Positions 16,184 through 24,597 of a stretch of DNA of 25,174 bases are shown one piece after another. The stretch is from Desulfuromonadales bacterium. Lineage in GTDB: Bacteria > Desulfobacterota > Desulfuromonadia > Desulfuromonadales > UBA2294. The translations under genes and the position numbers were made by a program. The stretch lies in the NCBI GenBank assembly GCA_014859615.1, contig JACUTX010000010.1, forward strand, positions 1 to 25,174. Reading direction: 5' to 3'. How positions within the stretch are numbered: position 1 is the stretch's first letter; the number at the start of each line of letters is the position of its first letter. The notes under the pieces are model-generated. The model saw only the letters and a list, made by a program, of their open reading frames with translations. It searched no databases and had not been told where the DNA came from.

Positions 16184-17379
16184 GGTTTGATCTCCTCAAC
16201 GCTGACACCGGCTTCACCTGTCGCAAAGCGAAGACGCAGTTTTTCACCGACTTTCAAAATCGATACATCGGTGACAGCAGTGCCGTCACTCTCCCGCCGG
16301 GCAATCGTATAGCCACGATGCAATATTCGCAACGGGGAAAGAGCATTAAGGCACCCGCAAAGAGCCGCAAGACGCTCTCTGTTCTGTTCCCGGATGAGCG
16401 ATGCGGCGCGGTGCAATCGGGCTTTTAACTCATTGAGACGCTGACGACCAAGAGTCAGACGCATGGTCGGCGAGATCAAACGATGTCGCAGACTGTTCAC
16501 CCTCTCTCGCAGCAAGCTGAGCCGCCCGGAGAGCTGAGCGGCCAGGCGCAGGCGCACCTGATCGAGGTGAGATTCCAGGGCCAGACGATTTTTGACAACA
16601 AGCTCAGCGGCGGCCGTCGGTGTTGCAGCCCGATAATCGGCCACATAATCGGCGATCGTGGTATCGACTTCATGGCCGACAGCCGATATGATCGGCAGAC
16701 GCGAGGCGGCAATCGCTCTGGCAACACGCTCTTCATTAAAAGCCCAGAGATCTTCGAGCGACCCGCCGCCGCGACCGACGATCAACAGTTCGGGCTCAGT
16801 CAGAGAATTCAGGTCGGCAATCGCCTCAACAATCTCACCTGCCGCACCCTCTCCCTGCACCCGAACCGGCCGCACAATCACTCTGACTCCGGCTGTATGA
16901 CGTCGAAACACCTTCAACATATCGTGAATGACCGCGCCACTGATCGAGGTCACCACACCGATGGTCGTCGGAAATTGTGGCAGCCCCTTTTTTCTGTCGG
17001 CAGCAAACAACCCTTCATCAAAGAGTTTTATCTTCAACTGTTCAAACGCCAACTGCAGACTGCCGGTACCGATGGCATCGAGCGAATCGATCATAAACTG
17101 CATATCGCCGCGTTGTTTGTAGACCGTCATCCGACCGCGGCAGAGCACCTGCTGGCCAGCTTCCGGCCTGAATTGCAAAAGCCTTGCTCCCCCCCGAAAC
17201 ATGACCGCGCGAATCTGGGCAGACGCATCCTTGAGCGTCAGGTAAAGATGTCCTGATACCGGTCTGGAAAGGTTGGAGATCTCCCCTTCAACCGTCACCT
17301 GCATAAAGTTATCCTCAATCGTCTCCTGCAGCAGATCGACCAGCTGACTGATGGTTAAGGGGGTTGCCGCTATTGTCAT
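16180..17379 (-). CDS. xseA: Exodeoxyribonuclease VII large subunit
   Basis: XseA is the catalytic subunit of exonuclease VII. The 399-residue protein has an N-terminal OB-fold for single-stranded DNA (QVTVEGEISNLSRPVSGHLYLTLKD, about 27-51). The nuclease core contains IGVVTSISGAVIHD, ELLIVGRGGGSLEDLWAFNEE and ISAVGHEVDTTIADYVADYRAATPTAAAE. A long helical region and an RGYTIAR strand end complete it. Length and motifs are typical. The ATG at 17379 is preceded by a weak GAGG. It is the first gene of the xseA-M23-xseB-ispA-dxs group. Its promoter probably lies in the 90-base gap shared with the divergent ParA-type gene. Confidence 0.96.
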   Translation of the reverse strand: MTIAATPLTISQLVDLLQETIEDNFMQVTVEGEISNLSRPVSGHLYLTLKDASAQIRAVMFRGGARLLQFRPEAGQQVLCRGRMTVYKQRGDMQFMIDSLDAIGTGSLQLAFEQLKIKLFDEGLFAADRKKGLPQFPTTIGVVTSISGAVIHDMLKVFRRHTAGVRVIVRPVRVQGEGAAGEIVEAIADLNSLTEPELLIVGRGGGSLEDLWAFNEERVARAIAASRLPIISAVGHEVDTTIADYVADYRAATPTAAAELVVKNRLALESHLDQVRLRLAAQLSGRLSLLRERVNSLRHRLISPTMRLTLGRQRLNELKARLHRAASLIREQNRERLAALCGCLNALSPLRILHRGYTIARRESDGTAVTDVSILKVGEKLRLRFATGEAGVSVEEIKP

Positions 17380-17408
17380 CCAGCCTCACAAGATGTTGGG
17401 GTTTACAA

Positions 17409-17442
17409 TTGACATTGTGCCATCTATTCACTATATATAGTG
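17409..17442 (+). promoter_or_regulatory. Promoter of the ParA-type gene, with palindrome over the -10 box
   Basis: TTGACA (17409-17414), a 17-base spacer and TATATA (17432-17437) form a strong sigma-70-like promoter about 25 bases before the ribosome site. A perfect 14-base palindrome, CACTATATATAGTG (17429-17442), is centred on the -10 box. On the other strand the same palindrome supplies TATAGT, with TTCAGA 17 bases upstream, a weaker match that could serve xseA. Confidence 0.7.
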
Positions 17443-17469
17443 CAACTTATTGTCTGAAAGGAAAAACAC

Positions 17470-18882
17470 ATGTCACGTCCTTACGTGGTTGTCATTGCCA
17501 GCGAAAAAGGGGGCGTCGGCAAAACAACCCTCGCCACTAATCTGGCGATCTACCTCAAGGCGCTGCACGACGATATGCCGGTCACCTTGTGCAGTTTTGA
17601 CAATCATCTCTCTGTTGACCGAATGTTTCAGATAAAGAAAACAGTGCCTCAAAATGATGTGGGTGCGCTCTTTAAAGGTGAACCCCCTGAACAGCTTTTG
17701 CAGACGGGCGAATTCGGCGTCCAGTATATAACATCGAAGATCGATCTTTCAGAACTCAGACAGAACGTCACAACCATCAAGGTGCTTTCTCGCACGCTCT
17801 CCAGATCGGATCTGGGCGGAATCCTCATTATCGACACCCGTCCCGATCTCGATATTTTCACCCGTAACGCCCTCTTTTGTGCTGACCGCGTCATTGTTCC
17901 GGTGAAAGATGCCCCGTCACTCGAAAATTGCAAACATCTCTATGACTTCTTCGACCAGAATGACCTCAAACGCTCTGCCCTGAGAATTCTCCCCTGTCTG
18001 ATCGACTCCCGGATCCACTATGACGGACCGTTTCGAAATCCGTATCAGCTGCTCAGAGCCTATGCGATCAATCGCGGCTATCGCTGTATGGAAGGGTATA
18101 TCGCCAAAAGCCCCAAGGTCGAATCACTCAATACCAATCCCGAAGGGAAAATCTACCCTGTTCTGACCCATGGCCGGGGGACTGAGGTTCACAGCCAGCT
18201 CTCCAGTGTTGCCCGGCAGGTTTATCTCTCCTGTCATGAAACAGAGTGCCGTCGTCTTGATCATATCAACACGGCAATAGAGAGTGAAACAGAAGAGCGA
18301 AACAGGACATTTCAGGACCGCCTCAACTCCCTGCACCCCAATTGCCTGTTTTGTGAGACAACAAAACTTGTTTCGCCAAGCGGCATCGCCCCGAGCGGAT
18401 ATTTTTGCGAATCGGCGTCAGGAACGATTCAGGCATTTATAGAAGAGACATGCTTTATCAATCTGTTTTTTGCCAATTTTTATGACCAGGATCGATCCCG
18501 ACCAGACAATGCTTCTCTCACTGACCTGTTCCGAGAATCGGCCCAGCAGTCTTATTTTGCTCTGAAACGAGCCCCGCACACCCGCAATTTTTATCAACAA
18601 CAGGTCGCTTTGTACAGATTTGATGACGAAGGGCTGGAAGTCTCACACAAAATCATCGATTTAAAAGAATCAGATGGCGCCTTACTGAATCATCACCGTT
18701 CACAACTGTTCAGACTGATGTCAACGACACTTTTTGATCAGAAAGGGATGCTCAATGACGACAGTCTGATTATCCGCAAGGTCAGTTCCGACTTCCCCGA
18801 TGAGATCCTCTACGAAGAGAATTACAGGCAGTTCAGGAACATTGCCAACCGGATCAAAAAGCAGTTTGTCGAAGCGAGCTGA
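17470..18882 (+). CDS. ParA/MinD-type ATPase with unrecognised C-terminal region
   Basis: The first 250 or so residues are a ParA-like ATPase: deviant Walker A KGGVGKTT (13-20, with the signature lysine), LCSFDNH, and Walker B ILIIDTRPD (118-126). Such proteins position plasmids, chromosomes or protein assemblies by ATP-dependent dimerisation. Residues from about 255 to 470 match nothing I recognise. They hold five cysteines (255, 260, 292, 295, 313), including CLFC, that might bind metal, and several helical stretches. At 470 residues the protein is nearly twice a normal ParA. No parB gene is adjacent and I noticed no parS-like site, so a classic partition role is not supported. AAAGGA precedes the ATG. 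It is a single gene, divergent from xseA and convergent with the YibQ-like gene. Confidence 0.85.
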   Translation: MSRPYVVVIASEKGGVGKTTLATNLAIYLKALHDDMPVTLCSFDNHLSVDRMFQIKKTVPQNDVGALFKGEPPEQLLQTGEFGVQYITSKIDLSELRQNVTTIKVLSRTLSRSDLGGILIIDTRPDLDIFTRNALFCADRVIVPVKDAPSLENCKHLYDFFDQNDLKRSALRILPCLIDSRIHYDGPFRNPYQLLRAYAINRGYRCMEGYIAKSPKVESLNTNPEGKIYPVLTHGRGTEVHSQLSSVARQVYLSCHETECRRLDHINTAIESETEERNRTFQDRLNSLHPNCLFCETTKLVSPSGIAPSGYFCESASGTIQAFIEETCFINLFFANFYDQDRSRPDNASLTDLFRESAQQSYFALKRAPHTRNFYQQQVALYRFDDEGLEVSHKIIDLKESDGALLNHHRSQLFRLMSTTLFDQKGMLNDDSLIIRKVSSDFPDEILYEENYRQFRNIANRIKKQFVEAS

Positions 18883-18902
18883 AGCAGCGCACAGCTGACC
18901 GA

Positions 18903-20030
18903 CTAAAGCGTGACCAGTTTCGAAGCAAAAACCATTTCAATCGATCGATCCTGCAAGGATTCCTGTTCCAGGCGGAGTGCTTCAATGGTCTCAGGATACG
19001 GGTGACAGATACCGACCGCCGATCCGTTCTGCTTTGCCCGCTTGACCAGACGTCGAATTTCAATCCTGATCGCCTCCACCTCCGCAACGTTATCAAGAAA
19101 AACATCCCGGACGGTTGTCGGGACGCCGACGCGCAGCGCTTCCTGCTTAACAACTGAGCGGGACGTGGTCCGACTGTCGACAAAAAAGAGTCCGTATTCA
19201 CGCATTGTAGCAATAACCGTATGCATTCCGGCCTGGTATTCCGTATATCTTGAGCCCATATGGTTATTGGCCCCTGATGCGTAAGGAACCTTCTTGATCA
19301 TCGCCACGAGTCGGCGATGCACCTCTTGCTCTGACTGTCCCAAAAGCAAAGCATCCTGTCCGGGATCCGCCTCCGGGTAGCTCTGAGGTTCCATCGGGAT
19401 ATGAATCATCACTTCCTGCCCAGAGCGACTCGCCAGCAAAGCGACCTCTGTCGCCAAAGGTTCACCGGGGAGAATCGACAAAGTCACTGAAAGATCGAGG
19501 GCGATCAGTTTTTTTGCCGCCGTCAGACTGCGTCCGAGGTCATCCATGATAATTGCAATTTTCGGAACGGTATCGACAAAAGGTGGCGTAGTGAGCGGCC
19601 GCTCAACAGCTTCGAACTGAATGACGGCAACCAGAGCCCCCTTGCGGTATATCAGAACTTCACCGGTCTCTTTGTTGCGATCATCGACAATCCCGGGAAA
19701 ACGGGTCTGCAGTCTCGATTCCAGACGATCGAGAACAGACGCCTCAGGGAGGACTCCGCTGACGTTATAATGAAGAAGCCCCGGTTCAGATTGGATATCA
19801 ATCTGGTCGATCGTGTAGCCACTACGCAGCAGAACACTTTCGATCTCAACGGCCAGATCATCTGTCAGCGAAGCGGCCGGGGTCTCAATATCGACCGGGC
19901 CTCTAACCAGATAAAGTGCCCCAAGAGACAAAATCGTCAGAACAACAACAGCCATCAGCAACTGCAAGGTATGGCTGACTCTGTCAGGAGCCGCAGGTTG
20001 ACGTTTCGTTTTTTTACTTTTACGGCTCAT
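18903..20030 (-). CDS. Divergent polysaccharide deacetylase (YibQ/DUF610 family)
   Basis: The 375-residue protein has a basic cytoplasmic start (KSKKTKR), one membrane anchor (about 22-44) and a periplasmic region. The C-terminal half is the divergent polysaccharide deacetylase domain: KIAIIMDDLGRS, VTLSILPGEP, EVMIHIPMEP, ANNHMGSRYTE, GLFFVDSRTT and VGICHPYPETI. The conserved DD, H and HMGS residues match the family. The in vivo substrate is not established. It starts 16 bases after the ctpA-like gene with only a weak ribosome site, so it is likely the last gene of the division/envelope operon. It converges with the ParA-type gene across 20 bases with no obvious terminator. Confidence 0.9.
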   Translation of the reverse strand: MSRKSKKTKRQPAAPDRVSHTLQLLMAVVVLTILSLGALYLVRGPVDIETPAASLTDDLAVEIESVLLRSGYTIDQIDIQSEPGLLHYNVSGVLPEASVLDRLESRLQTRFPGIVDDRNKETGEVLIYRKGALVAVIQFEAVERPLTTPPFVDTVPKIAIIMDDLGRSLTAAKKLIALDLSVTLSILPGEPLATEVALLASRSGQEVMIHIPMEPQSYPEADPGQDALLLGQSEQEVHRRLVAMIKKVPYASGANNHMGSRYTEYQAGMHTVIATMREYGLFFVDSRTTSRSVVKQEALRVGVPTTVRDVFLDNVAEVEAIRIEIRRLVKRAKQNGSAVGICHPYPETIEALRLEQESLQDRSIEMVFASKLVTL

Positions 20031-20046
20031 TCGTGGCTCTAAAAGA

Positions 20047-21360
20047 TCAAGCCGCTCCCTTCTCCAGCCGGTTAAAAATGCTCCACCCCTTCAAAAGATC
20101 GAGAGCACGCATAAGCTGAATATCGTTTTGATCCTGTTCAGTAAAACGCAACCGTTCCCCTTCGTCGACCGCATCGCTTCGATCAATCTGGTCCGATTTG
20201 AAATGATGTTCAAGATCCTGTTCCCTAATGACCGGTTCTCTCTTCTCCGAGGCCGCGACAATCTGCCGGACAAGCAGATCAGGTTCAATACCGGCAGCCT
20301 GAATCGATCGTCCCGAGGGGGTATAATAAAGGGCCGTTGTCAACCGCAACGCTGAGCCGTCAGCGAGCGGAACGACCGTCTGTACCGACCCCTTACCGAA
20401 GCTGCGCGTGCCGAGCAGAATCGCGCGCTGATGATCCTGCAGCGCTCCGGCAACGATTTCGGCAGCACTCGCACTTCCGGAGTTAATCAGAACCACAATC
20501 GGATAGTTCGGCTCAGTTCTGGTCTGGTGAGCTGTAAACTTCATATCGCTCTGGTCACTGCGCCCTTCGGTATAAACGATCAGTCCCTGTTCCAGAAACA
20601 GATCAGAGACTTTCACCGCCTGATCGAGCAGTCCGCCGGGGTTGTTGCGCAGGTCGAGGATCAAACCTTTTAATGCGGCATCGTTCTCCTGATGCAGCTT
20701 CAACAACGCTTTTTTCAGATCGTTATCTGTCTGTTCCTGAAACGCCGAGATACGAATCAGCGCATAACCCGGTTCAAGGAGTCGCGCTTTGATACTCTCA
20801 ATTTTTATAATTTCCCGGCGGAGCGAAAACGAAAGCCGGTCAACAGATCCGATTCGACTCACATCAATTTCAACCATCGTCCCCGGACTCCCCCGCAAAA
20901 TTTTCACCGCATCCATCATGCCGAGATCATTGGTCTCTTTTCCATCAATAGCGACGATACGGTCCCCCGGCAAAACCCCGGCACGAAATGCCGGCGAATC
21001 TTCAATCGGCGTCACAACCGTCAGAAACCCGTCGCGCAGGGAGACCTCAATACCGATCCCGCCAAACTCACCCTTTGTCTCAACCTGCATCTCTTTATAA
21101 ATATCGGGGGGCATAAAACTCGAATGAGGATCGAGAACAGCCAGCATCCCCTTAATGCCACCGTAGAGTAGCGCTTTCATATCAACCTCTTCCACATAGT
21201 CCTGACGAATAATAGAGAGAACATCCGTGAAGAGTGAAAGTTCTCTGTATGGCGATTCAGCTTGAGCGGAAACAGGTCGATTCATCCCCCCGAACGATAA
21301 AAGCCCGACAGAGAAGACAATAAGAAGAGCGACGAAGGTCACAGTCCGTTTTCTTTTCAT
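20047..21360 (-). CDS. ctpA: C-terminal processing peptidase (S41 family)
   Basis: This is a predicted periplasmic tail-specific protease. The 437-residue protein has a signal/anchor segment (about 7-26) and the LDPHSSFM motif (76-83). A PDZ domain follows (about 95-172, FGGIGIEVSLRDGFLTVV to RGSPGTMVEIDV). The S41 core has the catalytic dyad Ser298 (NSGSASAAE) and Lys323 (RSFGKGSVQT), spaced 25 residues apart as in known CtpA enzymes. I chose ATG at 21360 with GGAGA upstream over a TTG two codons earlier. It lies 24 bases after the EnvC-like gene. Proteases of this family often act on envelope hydrolases or their partners, consistent with this neighbourhood. Confidence 0.95.
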   Translation of the reverse strand: MKRKRTVTFVALLIVFSVGLLSFGGMNRPVSAQAESPYRELSLFTDVLSIIRQDYVEEVDMKALLYGGIKGMLAVLDPHSSFMPPDIYKEMQVETKGEFGGIGIEVSLRDGFLTVVTPIEDSPAFRAGVLPGDRIVAIDGKETNDLGMMDAVKILRGSPGTMVEIDVSRIGSVDRLSFSLRREIIKIESIKARLLEPGYALIRISAFQEQTDNDLKKALLKLHQENDAALKGLILDLRNNPGGLLDQAVKVSDLFLEQGLIVYTEGRSDQSDMKFTAHQTRTEPNYPIVVLINSGSASAAEIVAGALQDHQRAILLGTRSFGKGSVQTVVPLADGSALRLTTALYYTPSGRSIQAAGIEPDLLVRQIVAASEKREPVIREQDLEHHFKSDQIDRSDAVDEGERLRFTEQDQNDIQLMRALDLLKGWSIFNRLEKGAA

Positions 21361-21384
21361 AAGCAATTCTCCAAAATCTGCGGG

Positions 21385-22551
21385 TCAGTGCTTTTCCAGC
21401 CAGAGTAACGGATCGATCGGCGTACGCCCCTGGCGTATCTCAAAATAGAGATGATCTGCACCGTCGAATCCAGTATAAGCGATTAAATCACCTTTTTTAA
21501 CACGATCATCAGTTTTTTTCGTCAGTTTGTGAATCTGGGCGTAGAGAGAGTAGTAGCCATCTTCATGATCAATAATGATCATATTACCGTACCCCATAAA
21601 CCGTTTAGCAAAAGCGACCCGACCATCCCATACAGCCTGAACGACACTATCCGACCCGGCGAAAATATCGATACCGTGATTATCCAGAAGCGTACCGAGC
21701 TCGGCATGCTTGTAAGATCCGAAGCTGTTTTTCACCTGCCCCTTGACCGGCCAGGGGAGAAACCCTTTTTGAAGAGCAAACAGCGAAGTCCCATCGGCAC
21801 CGGAACGGACTCCCGATTCAATATTCGTCACCAGCTCCGTCAGACGCTCTGCCCGGGCCTTGAGTTCTTTTGCCATCCGATCGAGAACAGAGCGGTCATT
21901 TCGCACCGCAGCAAGATAGCGATTCTTTAAACGGACGGTACGCTGCAGGGAATCCTCCTCCCGTTTCAAGGCAGCCGTCAATTTTTGTTGCCGCTCCTTG
22001 TCCGCGGCCAAACGATCTAAAGAGAGTTGCTGTCGTTCAATCCGCAGACGAAAATCAGCCAATAAATTACGGTCATGCAACACAACCCGACCCAGATAAT
22101 CGTAATCCTCCAGAAGACGCGACAGATTTTGCGCAGAAAAAAGAGTTTTCAAAATTCCGGACTGTTCAGACTTATACAGGGCAACAAGGCGTTTTTGAAC
22201 CTGTATCTGTAACGCAGCAACCCCCTCTTTGTGTTCTGACAGTCTGGCCTGTTCCACCGCAATTGATTCATTCAGAGACTTTAAACTCTTCTTTTCCGAA
22301 GCAACCCGACGTCGCAATTTGCCGAGCTGGCGGTCGACCTGATCAAGTTCATCAAGAACATCGCTCTCAACCGCTCTGTTCCGGGCGAGATCGGCCAGAG
22401 TCTTTTCAAGCCGTTGTTCGATCCCTGCCAGCTGCTGGCGATTTGTATCGAGATCATCCGCAAAAGAGACCATGGCAGACGATATCAACAGAAACGTCAA
22501 ACTGAGCAGAAAAAAGGAGATTTTCATAGCGGAAGTCAAAGAATTCAACAC
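21385..22551 (-). CDS. envC: EnvC-like LytM-domain amidase activator
   Basis: The 388-residue protein has an N-terminal signal segment (about 9-31), a long coiled coil (about 33-240) and a C-terminal LytM domain (from about 258). The zinc site is degenerate: the first ligand motif reads NHGID where active enzymes have H-x-G-x-D, and the last reads HLY instead of HLH. E. coli EnvC likewise lacks a working site and activates cell-division amidases while bound to FtsX. The gene directly follows ftsX (3-base gap), which supports that role. The start is uncertain: GTG at 22551 is coupled to the ftsX stop, while ATG at 22527 gives a cleaner signal peptide. Neither has a strong ribosome site. Confidence 0.88.
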   Translation of the reverse strand: MLNSLTSAMKISFFLLSLTFLLISSAMVSFADDLDTNRQQLAGIEQRLEKTLADLARNRAVESDVLDELDQVDRQLGKLRRRVASEKKSLKSLNESIAVEQARLSEHKEGVAALQIQVQKRLVALYKSEQSGILKTLFSAQNLSRLLEDYDYLGRVVLHDRNLLADFRLRIERQQLSLDRLAADKERQQKLTAALKREEDSLQRTVRLKNRYLAAVRNDRSVLDRMAKELKARAERLTELVTNIESGVRSGADGTSLFALQKGFLPWPVKGQVKNSFGSYKHAELGTLLDNHGIDIFAGSDSVVQAVWDGRVAFAKRFMGYGNMIIIDHEDGYYSLYAQIHKLTKKTDDRVKKGDLIAYTGFDGADHLYFEIRQGRTPIDPLLWLEKH

Positions 22552-22554
22552 AGC

Positions 22555-23451
22555 TTAAATCCGGACAAATTTACGTAAGGAGATAAGGCTGCCAAGAATC
22601 CCGATCAGAATTCCGGCAGCAAGGACCAGCAGCTGGTAAAAAAATGGCAAAAAAACAATCTCGGCAACACCGGAAGCTAAAAACAAGGTCTCAAGTCCAC
22701 CGGCAAGAAAGGCGGTGAAAAGCAGATAAGAGAGGGAGATAGCGAGACAACCACCCACCACACCCTGGACGGCGCCTTCAATCAGAAACGGTGATTTTAT
22801 GAACATCGACGTCCCGCCGACCAGCGACATCACCTCCAGCTCCTCACGTCTTGCATAAACCGTTAATTTAATCGTATTCGCCACGATAAAAAGAGCCGCA
22901 AAGAGTAAAAAACCACCCAATACCGCCCCGGCAATCCGCAACAGGTTCAGCAGAGATTCAAATCGATCCAGCCAATCCTGACCATAACGAAAATCTGAAT
23001 ACCCGCCGGTCTTTTTTAACTCTCCAACCACCTGTTCAACGCCGAGCCGATTCCTGAACTCTTCATGTAAGGTCAAACGTAAGGAAGCGGGGAGAAAATC
23101 GTCATCCAGACCATCGAGCAGCAGAGCATCATCGCCAAGACGATCCCGAAACCCGGCAAAAGCCTGCTGCCGGGTAACGTAGACGACCTCAACGACTTCC
23201 GGGAGGGCTTCAGCGGACTGAACAAGCGCAGAGATCTGAGCGGCAGACGGGACTTCATCCAGATAAGCGACAACCTGAACTTCCTGACTCCAGTGCCGGG
23301 TCATCGATTGAACATTCAGAACTATAATGGCAAAAAAAGTGAGGATGCATAACGAAACCGTGACCGTTCCGACCGTCGCGATACAGAGTACCGGACTTTG
23401 AAACATATTCCGTAAAGCCCGGCGGATAAGATAGATCAATTTTCCAAACAC
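22555..23451 (-). CDS. ftsX: Cell division protein FtsX
   Basis: FtsX is the membrane half of the ABC-like FtsEX complex that transmits ATP hydrolysis to periplasmic amidase activators. The 298-residue protein has a short cytoplasmic start and TM1 (about 21-48). An extracytoplasmic loop follows (about 49-170, VQVVAYLDEVPSAAQISAL to GGYSDFRYGQDW), then three helices (about 172-195, 223-250, 265-290) with RREELEVMSLVGGT between. This is the standard FtsX layout. The start is GTG at 23451, with AAGGA about 11 bases upstream. Order ftsE-ftsX-envC on one strand is as expected for a functional module. Confidence 0.95.
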   Translation of the reverse strand: MFGKLIYLIRRALRNMFQSPVLCIATVGTVTVSLCILTFFAIIVLNVQSMTRHWSQEVQVVAYLDEVPSAAQISALVQSAEALPEVVEVVYVTRQQAFAGFRDRLGDDALLLDGLDDDFLPASLRLTLHEEFRNRLGVEQVVGELKKTGGYSDFRYGQDWLDRFESLLNLLRIAGAVLGGFLLFAALFIVANTIKLTVYARREELEVMSLVGGTSMFIKSPFLIEGAVQGVVGGCLAISLSYLLFTAFLAGGLETLFLASGVAEIVFLPFFYQLLVLAAGILIGILGSLISLRKFVRI

Positions 23452-23511
23452 GATAGTAATGATCCTTTATTTCGATTCAGCATCTCAACGTAACAACCCG
23501 GTCAACAAAGA

Positions 23512-24177
23512 TCACGGAATCCAGTCCTCTGTCAACCGGCCATTTTCAAGACAGATCTGCCGTCTTGGAAATCTGCGCATCATTTCCCGATCATGGGTTG
23601 CGAGCAAAACTGTTGTTCCGCGTGCATTAGCCCCCTTAAACAGATCCATAATTTCGAGGGTCACTTCCAGATCGAGATTCCCGGTCGGTTCATCGGCCAG
23701 AAGAACCAGCGGTTCCATGACCAGAGCACGGGCAATAGCGACCCGCTGCTGTTCACCACCTGAGAGTTGCAGAGGGAATTTCGTCAGTTTATGTTCGAGA
23801 CCGACATTTTTCAGCACCTGATAGACTTTTTTCCCAACTTCAAACCGTTTACGCCCACGGACTTCAAGCGGGAAGGCGACGTTTTCGAAAATTGTCCGGC
23901 TGTTAATCAGTTTGAAATCCTGAAAAACGATCCCGAGCTGACGTCTTAAAAAAGGGATTTTCGCCACACTCATTCGGGTCACATTCTGGCCATTAATCAG
24001 AATCTGCCCGCGCGTCGGCCGCTCTGCAACATAGAGTAATTTCAAAAGAGTCGATTTTCCCGCTCCAGACGGACCGGTAATATAGACAAAATCCCCCTTG
24101 GGAATTTTCAGATTAACATCCTCAAGCGCCGTGCCATCCTTGCTGTACGATTTGCAGATATTATAGAGCTGGATCAT
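23512..24177 (-). CDS. ftsE: Cell division ATP-binding protein FtsE
   Basis: FtsE is the ATPase partner of FtsX at the division site. The 221-residue protein has Walker A GPSGAGKST (35-43), Q-loop Gln86, signature LSGGEQQR (138-145), Walker B VLLADEP (158-164) and H-loop His195 (LLATHD). The length and the DFVYITGPSGAGKSTLLKLLY stretch are typical of FtsE. The ATG at 24177 begins 3 bases past the stop of the pseudopilin gene, with no clear ribosome site, so translation is probably coupled. A 60-base gap separates it from ftsX. Confidence 0.96.
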   Translation of the reverse strand: MIQLYNICKSYSKDGTALEDVNLKIPKGDFVYITGPSGAGKSTLLKLLYVAERPTRGQILINGQNVTRMSVAKIPFLRRQLGIVFQDFKLINSRTIFENVAFPLEVRGRKRFEVGKKVYQVLKNVGLEHKLTKFPLQLSGGEQQRVAIARALVMEPLVLLADEPTGNLDLEVTLEIMDLFKGANARGTTVLLATHDREMMRRFPRRQICLENGRLTEDWIP

Positions 24178-24180
24178 GAG

Positions 24181-24591
24181 TTACCAATCACGATAAGGAG
24201 TTCCGTTCAGACTGACGCGATTACTGCCACTATGCACATCAAACACCCCCCCTTCGGCCAGATCACCACTCTCCGGCATCGGGTCAGGCGGGACAACGAT
24301 CCAGGTCGTCGTCGACTCCGTAAAGGGATCTTTTGGGATTCCCCGCAGATAACGGCTGGAGACCAGCTCATCGAGGGAATCGGGGTATTTGGCTTTGTCA
24401 GCATAATAGGCATCAATCGATTGGCGCATCTGATACAGATCTTCGAGCAACACCACCTCACGGGCTCGTATCGTATGGCGGACGTAACTCGGCGCGGCGA
24501 TCGCGGCAAGAATACCAATAATAGCCATGACCGCCAGCAGTTCAACCAGGGTAAAGCCTGCTCTATTTTTCCAGAGTCGCAATCTGTTCAT
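24181..24591 (-). CDS. Type II secretion/type IV pilus-like pseudopilin (downstream copy)
   Basis: The 136-residue protein has a short positively charged leader and a prepilin peptidase site G-FTLVELL (cleavage after Gly12, glutamate at mature position 5). A hydrophobic helix follows (about 14-35), then a small globular domain. The C-terminal half carries RGIPKDPFTES, GGVFDVHSGS and NGTPYRDW, which recur in altered form in the gene next to it. This is the pattern of PulG/GspG-like pseudopilins, which build short filaments in secretion or pilus machines. It starts 6 bases after the upstream gene's stop and lacks a strong ribosome site. No secretion ATPase or secretin is in the window. Confidence 0.88.
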   Translation of the reverse strand: MNRLRLWKNRAGFTLVELLAVMAIIGILAAIAAPSYVRHTIRAREVVLLEDLYQMRQSIDAYYADKAKYPDSLDELVSSRYLRGIPKDPFTESTTTWIVVPPDPMPESGDLAEGGVFDVHSGSNRVSLNGTPYRDW

Positions 24592-24597
24592 AATTGA

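Noticed and set aside
16483..17256. A 257-residue plus-strand open frame inside xseA
   Set aside because: It is low-complexity, has no family resemblance and is fully covered by xseA in the opposite direction.
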